A DNA stretch of 64,000 bases. Origin: Streptococcus ruminantium (GTDB lineage Bacteria; Bacillota; Bacilli; Lactobacillales; Streptococcaceae). The notes under the pieces are model-generated. The model made no database searches and had not been told where the DNA came from. It saw only the letters and a list, made by a program, of their open reading frames with translations. How positions within the stretch are numbered: the first letter of the stretch is position 1; each line of letters starts with the position of its first letter. The position numbers and the translations under genes were made by a program. This document shows, one piece after another, positions 1-7,869 of this stretch. Where the stretch lies: assembly GCF_003609975.1 (NCBI RefSeq), contig NZ_AP018400.1, positions 221,501 to 285,500 on the forward strand. The letters run 5' to 3'.

Positions 1-295
1 CTAGTCCTCCAAAATAAGAACCATTACCAACTTCGTCTGTTCCGATCATAGGCATATTTTGACCCATGGGTACTTGTTCGGACTGTTCTGGCTCGTAGCC
101 CCAGAGTCTTGCTTCCTGCTCTGCCATTTCCCCTTGGAAGACGACTTTACCAGAGGTATAGATTGACAAGCTGGTGGTAGCAAGTTTGAAAAATGCTTGG
201 ATATAAGGATTTTTGCTGGTCTGCCGATAACAAGCATAATGGTTTATCATAGCTTCTCTTTGTTGGGCAGATACCTTTAGTACGACAGTATTCAT
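1..295 (-). CDS. rnhC: Ribonuclease HIII, N-terminal part (cut by window start)
   Basis: Reading down from an ATG at 295 gives a 98-codon open frame that runs off the window edge. It begins MNTVVLKVSAQQREAMINHY and reaches the catalytic opening motif GTDEVGNGSYFGG, which holds the first acidic residues of the RNase HII/HIII active site. The roughly 80-residue N-terminal extension before that motif is the TBP-like substrate-binding domain that separates HIII from HII. The enzyme cuts the RNA strand of RNA-DNA hybrids in the cytoplasm. Only the N-terminal third is visible, so integrity cannot be judged. The HIII assignment rests on the extension plus the DEVGNGSYFGG signature. Confidence 0.88.
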   Translation of the reverse strand, partial: MNTVVLKVSAQQREAMINHYACYRQTSKNPYIQAFFKLATTSLSIYTSGKVVFQGEMAEQEARLWGYEPEQSEQVPMGQNMPMIGTDEVGNGSYFGGL

Positions 296-602
296 GTTCT
301 TATTGTATCACAAATGTTAGTGGGAGTGTGCAGAAAAGACTGTCCTTACTATAACAGTAGAAGAAAATGAGAAAGTCTGTAGAATAGTACGTATTATAAG
401 TAGTTGACGGTAGGGATATTGGTCGTTGTGTGCAGTGGGGAAAGATTATGACAGACCTGTGACAATTGTATTAGTTGCATGACAGAAATCATCTAAGATT
501 ACATGGTGGAGTCAGTTTGTTTAAAAGATGAATTAGGTCCTTGTTTTTCAGTTTTGTTTCAGCTAAGATAGAACCATCTCAAAAGAAAAAGGAATAGGCA
601 TC
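296..602. other. Intergenic region between divergent rnhC and the Sip-like gene
   Basis: About 300 bp that must carry two divergent promoters. No long ORF, strong hairpin or RNA gene was seen. The only clear signal is a purine-rich ribosome site (AAAAGGAATAGG) just before the ATG at 603. Confidence 0.5.
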
Positions 603-1907
603 ATGAAGCGCAAGCGAACAAACAAACCAACTCACATGAGACGGAAGAGAAAAACACCGATCATAAAGACAAATAAGAAGATACTTTATACATCTTCACT
701 GGCTCTCTCCTTGCTTACTACTGCCATGGTATCACCAAATGTATTGGCTATTGAATGGACTCCGCGTACGGTAGCTGACATCAGTCCAGAAATTATTCGA
801 GAAGATGGGAAAGTAACCTATACTGTAAAGTATGGGGATACCTTGTCTGCAATTGCCACTGCGATGAATGTTGATATGAATCTACTGGCAAAAATCAATC
901 AAATTGCGGATGTCAATCTGATTTTCCCCAACACAGTCTTAACAACGATTGTTGACCAAAATAATCAGGTAAGGCAGGTAGAGGTTGAGGCACCTGTTCA
1001 GGGTGGCGCAAGCGAACCCGTTCAAGCAAGGGTTGATTTGACGACTAATCAAATGACTGTTGATGACACCGTTATTCAACTGGACCAAGTACCATCAGTT
1101 GATGCTACTTCAACATCGACGGAGCCTTTAGTCCCTGAAGCCGATTCACCGGTTTCAGCTCCTGCGGCACTTACCAGTCCAACCTCAGAAGAGTCGTCGG
1201 TAGAGTCATCAGCCGATTCACCGGTTTCAGCTCCTGCGGTAATTACCGATCCGACCTCAGAAGAGTCGTCGGTAGAGTCATCAGCTGATTCACCGGTTTC
1301 AGCTCCTGCGGCACTTACCAGTCCAACCTCAGAAGAGTCGTCGGTAGAGTCATCAGCCGATTCACCGGTTTCAGCTCCTGTGGCACCTACCGATCCGACC
1401 CCAGAAGATTCACAGGTGGAGCAACCAAAGAATCACGTAGCAGTACCTTCGACTGAAGCAGAGCTACCGTCTGAGAAGGCCGATGAAGCGCTCGTTGAAA
1501 CATCGAGTCAAGAATCCCCAGTGTTGGCTGTTGCTCCTGCTGTAGCAACGAACACCAGTCCGTATGATATTGGTTTACAACCACAAGTTGCTGCCTTTCG
1601 TTCAGAAGTAGCAAATGCTTTCAATATTACTTCTTTCTCAGGTTATCGTCCAAATGATCCTGGTGATCATGGTAAGGGATTAGCTATTGACTTTATGGTG
1701 CCAGAACGTTCCATCCTAGGCGATCAAGTCGCTGCTTATGCGATTGATCGTCTTCATGCCAAGAATATCAATTATGTCATTTGGAAACAACGTTTCTATG
1801 CACCCTATGATAATATCTATGGACCGGCCTATACTTGGAATCTGATGCCAGACCGAGGCAGTGTGACTGAAAATCACTATGACCATGTACATGTATCCTT
1901 TAAATAA
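603..1907 (+). CDS. sip: Sip-like LysM surface antigen
   Basis: A 434-residue secreted protein. A very basic N-terminus and hydrophobic stretch (about 27-45) end in VLA (47-49), a signal-peptidase site. A LysM peptidoglycan-binding domain covers about 71-116 (YTVKYGDTLSAIA). A Pro/Ser/Glu-rich linker (about 180-320) contains near-identical 24-residue repeats. The C-terminal domain (about 320-434) has SGYRPNDPGDHGKGLAIDFM, YVIWKQRFY and a final HYDHVHVSF. LysM, linker and C-terminal domain match the architecture and length of group B streptococcal Sip (surface immunogenic protein), as I recall that sequence. The C-terminal domain has metallopeptidase-like His/Asp motifs, but activity is unproven. 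The start is chosen for the AAAGGA ribosome site; Met12 is an alternative. Confidence 0.85.
   Translation: MKRKRTNKPTHMRRKRKTPIIKTNKKILYTSSLALSLLTTAMVSPNVLAIEWTPRTVADISPEIIREDGKVTYTVKYGDTLSAIATAMNVDMNLLAKINQIADVNLIFPNTVLTTIVDQNNQVRQVEVEAPVQGGASEPVQARVDLTTNQMTVDDTVIQLDQVPSVDATSTSTEPLVPEADSPVSAPAALTSPTSEESSVESSADSPVSAPAVITDPTSEESSVESSADSPVSAPAALTSPTSEESSVESSADSPVSAPVAPTDPTPEDSQVEQPKNHVAVPSTEAELPSEKADEALVETSSQESPVLAVAPAVATNTSPYDIGLQPQVAAFRSEVANAFNITSFSGYRPNDPGDHGKGLAIDFMVPERSILGDQVAAYAIDRLHAKNINYVIWKQRFYAPYDNIYGPAYTWNLMPDRGSVTENHYDHVHVSFK
1140..1410 (+). repeat. 72-bp tandem repeat in the Sip-like gene, about 3.7 copies
   Basis: Units start at 1140, 1212, 1284 and 1356. Each encodes A-D-S-P-V-S-A-P followed by a variable centre and P-T-S-E-E-S-S-V-E-S-S. 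Units 1 and 3 are almost identical, unit 2 differs in the centre (VITD for ALTS), and unit 4 diverges after its first third. The period is a multiple of three, so copy-number change keeps the frame. Confidence 0.95.
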
Positions 1908-1919
1908 AGCCGAAAAAAG

Positions 1920-1950
1920 CCATTTCAGTTTCATCTGAAATGGTCTTTTT
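1920..1950 (+). terminator. Rho-independent terminator after the Sip-like gene
   Basis: A 9-bp perfect stem (CCATTTCAG / CTGAAATGG) with a six-base loop is followed by TCTTTTT, 13 bp after the stop codon. Confidence 0.85.
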
Positions 1951-2136
1951 GTGTGATATGTGATTCGTGCAGGCAAAATTCGTGTTCTCTTATAACCAAA
2001 TTAGCCTGTTATATTATTTTAAAAGATAGATTAGGAACTTTTCCTAAAGGGTTCCCTAGTAGGGTTTGTCGCGACTATGTATGTATAAAACAGTCAGTGC
2101 AGGTAGGCTAAGAGAAGGCTACCTTTTTTCAGCGAA

Positions 2137-3768
2137 TTAGTCCAAACTCACCAAAATCGCTAATGATTGATAAGGGTTCAAGGTAATTTTTTTACCGAGC
2201 TTATCAATGGGATAATTGCTGATGAGAGGTTGTCCATGAGCATAGTCGTCTGCTAATTCTAACTCGACTTTGTCTGCGAAGAAGTTGTTGAGGACGAGGA
2301 GTTTTTCATTCTGCAATAAGCGTTCAAAGGCATAGACTTTATCGCTATCATGATAGGCGGCTCTGTAGTCACCTTCAGCAATGATAGGCATTTCTTTACG
2401 GAGTTGGATGAGCTTTTGATAGAAGGTAAAGATGGGACCGGTCTTTTCCTTTTCAACATTGATCGTTTGGTAAGATTTTCCGACTTTCAACCAAGGTGTG
2501 ACCGTTGAAAATCCTGCGTTCTGACTGGAGTCCCATTGCATTGGTGTGCGGGAATTATCACGGGACTTTGCTCGGATAATCTGGAAGGCTTCATTAGGTG
2601 TGTGACCTTGATTGAGAAGCATTTGGTAGGCATTGAGTGATTCAACATCAACGTAATCGTCCATAGAGTCGTAGTCGGGATCAATCATCCCAATTTCTTC
2701 CCCCATGTAAATGTAAGGGGTACCGCGTGAAAGGTGGATGGAAGCTGCTAGCATGGTCGCACCTTCCTTACGGAAATTCTCCACATCAACAAAGCGATTA
2801 AGGGCGCGTGGTTGGTCGTGGTTGTTATAGAAAAGGGCATTCCATCCATTGCCAACCGCCATTTCTTCTCCCCAGGTATGGAAGAGGCGCTTGAGTTCCT
2901 CAAAATCAAAGTTCATAATGGTCCATTTTTGACCATCCTTATAATCCACCTTTAAGTGATGGAAGTTGAAAGCCATGGACAATTCTTCTCGTTCAGGTGC
3001 TGTATAAAGGATGCAGTTTTCAATGGTTGTAGCAGACATTTCGCCAACGGTCATGAAGCCTTCCTCAGTACCAAAGGTCGCATTGTTCATCATTTTGAGA
3101 TAGTCATGTGTAATTGGTCGGTCGGTGTAGGCTGGCTTTCCATCGTTGATAGGGCAGTCTTCTAGCACCTCGTCTTTACCAATCAGGTTAATCACGTCAA
3201 AGCGAAACCCTGTTACTCCCTTGTCTTTCCAGAAGTTAACGATTTTGAAAAGTTCCCTGCGAACATGGGGATTGCGCCAATTGAGGTCAGCTTGGGTTAC
3301 ATCAAAGAGGTGAAGATAATATTTTCCAGTGTCTCCAAAGGGGGCCCAAGCATTTCCACCAAACTTGGAAACCCAGTCAGTGGGCTGATTGCGCAGGATA
3401 AAGAATTCTTGGTAGTATGGATCGCCAGCCAGCGCTTTTTGGAACCATTCGTGGTCGGTAGAGCAGTGATTGAGAACCATATCCAGCATAAATTCAATAC
3501 CCAGTTCTTTTCCTGTAGCAACCATTTCTTCAAAGTCGGTCATCGTCCCAAAATCAGGATTGATAGCTGTGTAGTTCGCAATATCATAACCATTGTCTCG
3601 TTGAGGACTTGGATAGAAAGGATTGAGCCAGATCATATCAATGCCCAGTTCTTTCAAATAGGGAAGTTTCTCGATAATTCCTCGTAGATCTCCCATACCA
3701 TTTCCAGTTGTGTCTTTATAGGACTTTGGGTAAATTTGATAAACGACTTTTCGTTTGTCTATTGTCAT
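2137..3768 (-). CDS. treC: Trehalose-6-phosphate hydrolase (alpha,alpha-phosphotrehalase)
   Basis: A 543-residue GH13 alpha-amylase-family enzyme. It splits trehalose-6-phosphate, made by the neighbouring PTS permease, into glucose and glucose-6-phosphate in the cytoplasm. Visible GH13 motifs are DMVLNHCS, GFRFDVINLI (catalytic Asp), FMTVGEMSA (acid/base Glu) and YNNHDQPRALNRF. The frame extends five codons upstream to a TTG at 3783, but family members begin MTIDKRKVVYQIYPKS, so the ATG at 3768 is preferred; no strong ribosome site precedes either. It lies 123 bp downstream of treP on the same strand and is probably co-transcribed. Dextran glucosidase (DexB) is the nearest alternative, but the PTS neighbour and regulator favour TreC. 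Confidence 0.93.
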   Translation of the reverse strand: MTIDKRKVVYQIYPKSYKDTTGNGMGDLRGIIEKLPYLKELGIDMIWLNPFYPSPQRDNGYDIANYTAINPDFGTMTDFEEMVATGKELGIEFMLDMVLNHCSTDHEWFQKALAGDPYYQEFFILRNQPTDWVSKFGGNAWAPFGDTGKYYLHLFDVTQADLNWRNPHVRRELFKIVNFWKDKGVTGFRFDVINLIGKDEVLEDCPINDGKPAYTDRPITHDYLKMMNNATFGTEEGFMTVGEMSATTIENCILYTAPEREELSMAFNFHHLKVDYKDGQKWTIMNFDFEELKRLFHTWGEEMAVGNGWNALFYNNHDQPRALNRFVDVENFRKEGATMLAASIHLSRGTPYIYMGEEIGMIDPDYDSMDDYVDVESLNAYQMLLNQGHTPNEAFQIIRAKSRDNSRTPMQWDSSQNAGFSTVTPWLKVGKSYQTINVEKEKTGPIFTFYQKLIQLRKEMPIIAEGDYRAAYHDSDKVYAFERLLQNEKLLVLNNFFADKVELELADDYAHGQPLISNYPIDKLGKKITLNPYQSLAILVSLD

Positions 3769-3890
3769 GATGTAAGATACCAAGAACGTTGAGCCAGATC
3801 CGGTGAATGGACCATAACGTTCTGTTCCTTTCTTATAATGAAGTTACACAAGGATAGGAGGTGCAAGCTATCTTGCGCCCTCCTATGTCA

Positions 3891-5894
3891 CTAATTCTTT
3901 TTGATTGTTAGAATCGTTTCACCTTGTGAAGTGGCACGTGGGAGACTTCCAACTATTTGAATATCAAAATCAGCTTGGTTTGTCACGATGACAGGTGTTT
4001 CAACTAGTAGACCAGCTTCTTTAATCATGGCAATGTCAAAGCTGATAAGTTGATCGCCTGCCTTAACTTGATCGCCTTGCTTAACATGAGCTGTAAAGCC
4101 TTTTCCCTCCAAGTTAACAGTATCCATGCCGATGTGCATGAGGATTTCTGAACCATTTGTAGCTGTAATACCGACAGCGTGGTGAGTTGGGAAGAGAACA
4201 GAGATTTCACCATCTACTGGAGCTACTAGGCTGCCTTCACTTGGGTTGATAAGGATGCCTTTTCCCATTACACCTTGTGCAAAAACAGGGTCTTGTGCCT
4301 GACTCAATTCTTTGATGTCGCCAGCCAAAGGACTAAGGAGGGAAATAGTGGTGGGAGTTGCTGTATTTTCTTTAACAGGAGGAGTATTATCAAGGTCGGC
4401 TTTGGTTTCATCTTCAGTCTTGGTTAAGATGCCAGCTTTGCGGAAGATGAAGGTCAGAATAAATGGAATAATAATTGCAACCATTGCAACCAAAGCAAAT
4501 TGAATCATGTATTGCGCTTTGATGGCCAAGATTCCTGGTAGACCACCAACACCGATGGCATTTGCAGTGATGTTTAAGGTTGTTGATAGGAGACCGGCAA
4601 TACCTGAACCAATCAAACCAGCGACAAATGGATAGATATATTTGACATTGACCCCGAAGAGGGCAGGTTCTGTAACACCTAGGTAGGCTGAAATTGCGGC
4701 AGGAAGGGAGATTTGAGCTTCTTTTTCACTGTGGCGGTTCATGAAGTAGTAGGCCAAAACTGCTGAGCCTTGTGCAATGTTTGAAAGGGCAATCATTGGC
4801 CAAAGCCCTGTTCCTCCAGCATCAGCAATCAACTGTGTATCAATGGCATTGGTCATATGGTGGAGACCAGTGATAACAAAGGGAGCGTAGAGAGAGCCAA
4901 AGATAGCACCGAAGAGCCATTTGAATGAACCAGTTAAACCAGCCAGCACAATGGATGAGAGTCCTTGACCCAACCACCAACCAAATGGACCAAGCACAGT
5001 ATGTGCTAGGATAAGGGCTGGAAGCAGAGATAGGAAAGGTACAAAAATCATGGAGACAACTTCTGGAATACGTTTGCGCCAGAAGATCTCGAGATAGGAC
5101 AAGCTGAGACCGGCTAAGAGTGCTGGGATAACCTGAGCCTGGTAGCCAATTCGGTTAATGGTGAAACTGCCGAAGTTCCATACCCAGTCGCTGGCTATTA
5201 CCTCAGGAGCTGTGCCCGGTACTGCATAGGCATTGAGTAACTGTGGGGACACCAAGCAGATACCAAGGACGATACCTAGAATTTGTGTGGTTCCCATCTT
5301 ACGAGAAACAGACCAGGTAATGCCGACTGGCAAGAAGTGGAAAATAGCTTCACCCGGTAACCAAAGGAAGTGGTTCACTCCGCTCCAGAATTGAGAAACA
5401 TCTACAATTGTATTGTAACGTGGTGTCCCGTCAGGCATGAATTGTTTTACACCGTCAACAATCTTTTGTCCTAACCATTCCATTTGAACGCCTTCTAAAA
5501 CATTACGGAAACCGAGGATCAATCCTCCTACAATGATGGCTGGAATGATAGGAGTGAAGATTTCTGCCAACATGGTCATCACGCGCTGAATGGCATTTTG
5601 ATTGCTTTTGGCAGCAGATTTGGCAGCTTCCTTGGAAACTCCTTCAATACCAGACACAGCAGTGAAGTCATTGTAGAAAATCGGTACTTCGTTTCCGATG
5701 ATAACTTGGAACTGGCCTGCATTGGTGAAGGTTCCCTTGACAGGCTTTAGTTTTTCGATTGTTTTAATATCTGCCTTTTTTTCGTCAACTAGGACAAAGC
5801 GCATACGTGTCGCACAGTGAGTGACTGCGGTAATATTATCTTTTCCACCGACAGCATCTAAGAGCTGCTGGGCTTCTTGTTTAAATTTTCCCAT
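3891..5894 (-). CDS. treP: PTS trehalose-specific EIIBCA permease
   Basis: A 667-residue three-domain PTS protein that imports and phosphorylates trehalose. The N-terminal EIIB domain carries THCATRMRF with phospho-acceptor Cys27. The central EIIC membrane domain (about 100-470) has many hydrophobic segments. The C-terminal EIIA domain (about 520-667) has FPTHHAVGI and ILMHIGMDTV with active His587. Fusion of B, C and A in one chain is common in streptococcal TreP. The gene diverges from treR; a palindromic operator and a cre-like site lie in the intervening space, implying TreR repression and CcpA control. Confidence 0.93.
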   Translation of the reverse strand: MGKFKQEAQQLLDAVGGKDNITAVTHCATRMRFVLVDEKKADIKTIEKLKPVKGTFTNAGQFQVIIGNEVPIFYNDFTAVSGIEGVSKEAAKSAAKSNQNAIQRVMTMLAEIFTPIIPAIIVGGLILGFRNVLEGVQMEWLGQKIVDGVKQFMPDGTPRYNTIVDVSQFWSGVNHFLWLPGEAIFHFLPVGITWSVSRKMGTTQILGIVLGICLVSPQLLNAYAVPGTAPEVIASDWVWNFGSFTINRIGYQAQVIPALLAGLSLSYLEIFWRKRIPEVVSMIFVPFLSLLPALILAHTVLGPFGWWLGQGLSSIVLAGLTGSFKWLFGAIFGSLYAPFVITGLHHMTNAIDTQLIADAGGTGLWPMIALSNIAQGSAVLAYYFMNRHSEKEAQISLPAAISAYLGVTEPALFGVNVKYIYPFVAGLIGSGIAGLLSTTLNITANAIGVGGLPGILAIKAQYMIQFALVAMVAIIIPFILTFIFRKAGILTKTEDETKADLDNTPPVKENTATPTTISLLSPLAGDIKELSQAQDPVFAQGVMGKGILINPSEGSLVAPVDGEISVLFPTHHAVGITATNGSEILMHIGMDTVNLEGKGFTAHVKQGDQVKAGDQLISFDIAMIKEAGLLVETPVIVTNQADFDIQIVGSLPRATSQGETILTIKKN

Positions 5895-5966
5895 ATATTT
5901 TTCCTTCTAGACGGTTACCCATCATTGTAATAGTTGATAGACATGTATAAAAAACATGTTTTCTGC

Positions 5967-5984
5967 AATTTGTACGTACAAATT
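5967..5984. promoter_or_regulatory. Candidate TreR operator (18-bp perfect palindrome)
   Basis: AATTTGTACGTACAAATT is perfectly self-complementary and lies between divergent treP and treR. The core TTGTACGTACAA resembles the TTGTATATACAA-type site bound by TreR of Bacillus. A second, spaced pair of ACATGT arms lies just beside it at 5941-5959. TreR binding is inferred. Confidence 0.65.
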
Positions 5985-6019
5985 GAAGTTTATAATTATT
6001 GTATCCGATTTCAAAAAAT

Positions 6020-6035
6020 ATTGCAAGCGCTTTTT
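6020..6035. promoter_or_regulatory. Candidate cre (CcpA site) in the treP-treR interval
   Basis: ATTGCAAGCGCTTTTT carries the CG-centred half-palindrome of catabolite-responsive elements (TGNAANCGNTNNCA-like). It sits between the treP start and treR and would give glucose repression of trehalose uptake. Confidence 0.6.
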
Positions 6036-6117
6036 CTTACTTTTTTTATTTTTTTACAATTTTTGTTATAATTAGAATAGTCATAAGCTATTGAACAGAT
6101 GGAATTGTGAGGAAAAG

Positions 6118-6831
6118 ATGAAAAAGTATCAAGAAATTTATAATGACTTAAAAGAAAAAATACGGACAAATGTTTACCTAGCGGAAACTTCCTTGCCTAC
6201 AGAACAAGAACTTCAGAAAATTTACGGTGTCAGTCGCGATACTGTTCGTAAGGCCTTAGCCATTTTGACAGAGGGTGGTCTGATTCAAAAGGTTCAGGGA
6301 CGTGGCTCCATGGTTCTCAAGCAGGAAATTCTTAACTTTCCTATCTCAGGTCTGACTTCCTATCAGGAATTAACAGATTCTCTTCAATTATCTACACAGA
6401 CGAAGGTTGTTCACTTGGATATGATAACGGTTGATTCTAGCCTTTCCAGTCTGACAGGTTTTGAGACTTACAGTAAGGTATGGAAAGTTATCCGTACACG
6501 TTCTATTGATGGAAAAGTCTCTGTTGTGGATACAGATTATCTTTCTGTAGATGTGGTACCAAAGTTGACGGTGGATGTTGCTGAGAAGTCTATTTACGAA
6601 TATCTGGAAAATGAGCTAGGCCTAGACATAGCATATGCACAAAAGGAAATCACCGTAGAGCCAACCAATCGAGAAGAACGCAGATTGTTGAAGGCGCAGG
6701 ATGACTATTTGGTCTTAATCAAGTCGCGTGTCTATCTCGGTGATACCAAGCAGTTCCAATACACAGAAAGTAGACACAAGATTGATAAATTCCGCTTTGT
6801 GGATTTTGCCCGCAGAAAGCGAACTTTATAG
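6118..6831 (+). CDS. treR: Trehalose operon repressor TreR (GntR/HutC family)
   Basis: A 237-residue regulator. The N-terminal winged helix has LPTEQELQKIYGVSRDTVRKAL followed by GLIQKVQGRGSMV, the GntR signature. The C-terminal UTRA domain senses trehalose-6-phosphate in family members. The frame is open from 6091, but the ATG at 6118 follows GAGGAAAAG and gives the canonical MKKYQEIYNDL opening, so it is preferred. It is transcribed away from treP and probably represses both directions through the palindrome at 5967-5984. Confidence 0.92.
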   Translation: MKKYQEIYNDLKEKIRTNVYLAETSLPTEQELQKIYGVSRDTVRKALAILTEGGLIQKVQGRGSMVLKQEILNFPISGLTSYQELTDSLQLSTQTKVVHLDMITVDSSLSSLTGFETYSKVWKVIRTRSIDGKVSVVDTDYLSVDVVPKLTVDVAEKSIYEYLENELGLDIAYAQKEITVEPTNREERRLLKAQDDYLVLIKSRVYLGDTKQFQYTESRHKIDKFRFVDFARRKRTL

Positions 6832-6838
6832 GTATAGA

Positions 6839-6868
6839 TTAGCAAAATGAACCATTTTGCGGTATAAT
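6839..6868 (+). promoter_or_regulatory. Promoter before zapA
   Basis: TTAGCA, an 18-bp spacer and a perfect TATAAT lie just after the treR stop and 19 bp before the zapA ATG. Confidence 0.55.
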
Positions 6869-6886
6869 GATAAGCGAGGTAATGTT

Positions 6887-7198
6887 ATGGCAAACTTAAA
6901 TCGATATAAATTTACATTTGGTGAGAGACAGCTGACACTGACGACAGAGCATGATAATCTTTTCATGGAAGAAATCGAGCGGATAGCTCAAGAAAAATAC
7001 CAGGCTATTAGAGAAAAGATGCCAACAGCCGATCCTGAAACCTTAGCGCTCTTATTGGCAATCAATACCCTATCAGTCCAATTAACTCGTGAAATGGCCT
7101 TTGAGCAAAAAGAGCAGGAGTTAGCGGCTGTTAAGGAAGGCGCTCTAAAGAAAAATGTGACCTTGGTTGATTTGGATGAGCTTGAGGAGAATGTATGA
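6887..7198 (+). CDS. zapA: Cell-division protein ZapA-like
   Basis: A 103-residue protein opening MANLNRYKFTFGERQLTL, with a C-terminal helical region rich in Glu and Lys (about 60-95) suited to coiled-coil dimerisation. ZapA promotes FtsZ filament bundling. The call rests on size, the opening and gene order: zapA-cvpA-mutS2 parallels zapA-yshB-polX-mutS2 in Bacillus, without polX here. The ATG at 6887 follows GAGGTAAT; the longer frame from 6857 overlaps the promoter. It overlaps cvpA by four bases, implying coupled translation. Confidence 0.8.
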   Translation: MANLNRYKFTFGERQLTLTTEHDNLFMEEIERIAQEKYQAIREKMPTADPETLALLLAINTLSVQLTREMAFEQKEQELAAVKEGALKKNVTLVDLDELEENV

Positions 7199-7743
7199 TT
7201 TCATTAGCAATTATCCTCATTTTGGCATGGAGTTTCTATATTGGCTATAGCCGTGGTCTGGTGTTACAGGTCTTTTACAGTCTAGGGAGTGTGATAGCGC
7301 TGGTGGTTGCGACAGCCACCCACAAACAGTTGGCTGGAGTTTTCCATACTTGGGTCCCCTTTGCTAATGCCACTCAGGGAAGCAAACTCTATTACTTCGA
7401 TGAGAAGTATCTATTTGATTTGGATAAGATTTTTTATGCAGGTCTATCCTTTCTCTTGATTTATATTTTGGTCTATGCCTTTTTCCGTTTTCTGGGAATT
7501 TTTGTCCATTTACTAGAAGGGTTTAATCCAGGCACGCAAACAACCAATCTGATTAGCGGTGGGCTGGCGGTTTTGGTGACTTTTCTGTCCGTACAGATTG
7601 TTATGGTCTTACTGTCAACCATCCCACTAGCGGTGGTTCAGGACAAGCTCCATAGTAGCCTTCTTGCCAATATTATGATTCAGTACACACCATTCACCAG
7701 TGGTTTCCTTAAATCGCTCTGGTTGAGCAATATAGCAGGGTAG
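7195..7743 (+). CDS. cvpA: CvpA family membrane protein
   Basis: A 182-residue protein with about four hydrophobic segments (near 1-40, 78-100, 115-145). It opens with the ILILAWSFYIGYSRGLVLQ pattern typical of CvpA/colicin V production proteins. The precise role in Gram-positives is unsettled. It overlaps zapA by ATGA and is followed by mutS2 after 126 bp, so the three genes probably form one unit. Confidence 0.82.
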   Translation: MISLAIILILAWSFYIGYSRGLVLQVFYSLGSVIALVVATATHKQLAGVFHTWVPFANATQGSKLYYFDEKYLFDLDKIFYAGLSFLLIYILVYAFFRFLGIFVHLLEGFNPGTQTTNLISGGLAVLVTFLSVQIVMVLLSTIPLAVVQDKLHSSLLANIMIQYTPFTSGFLKSLWLSNIAG

Positions 7744-7869
7744 GGTTTTCCTACTCTTTTCTAATCAGTTATATCGTATCCTTTGCTTCATTGTTGGATG
7801 GATATGGGTAATTTTGATCTACCCAAACTTAAAAGCAAGTTGCAATCCTAGAATAAACATCGTAAAAAT

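Noticed and set aside
1140..1410. CRISPR-like spaced repeats
   Set aside because: Units are contiguous, in frame within a coding gene and have no spacers; no CRISPR array was seen elsewhere in the window.
3265..3687. 140-codon plus-strand frame inside treC
   Set aside because: Shadow frame opposite a well-supported GH13 enzyme, with no independent start signals.
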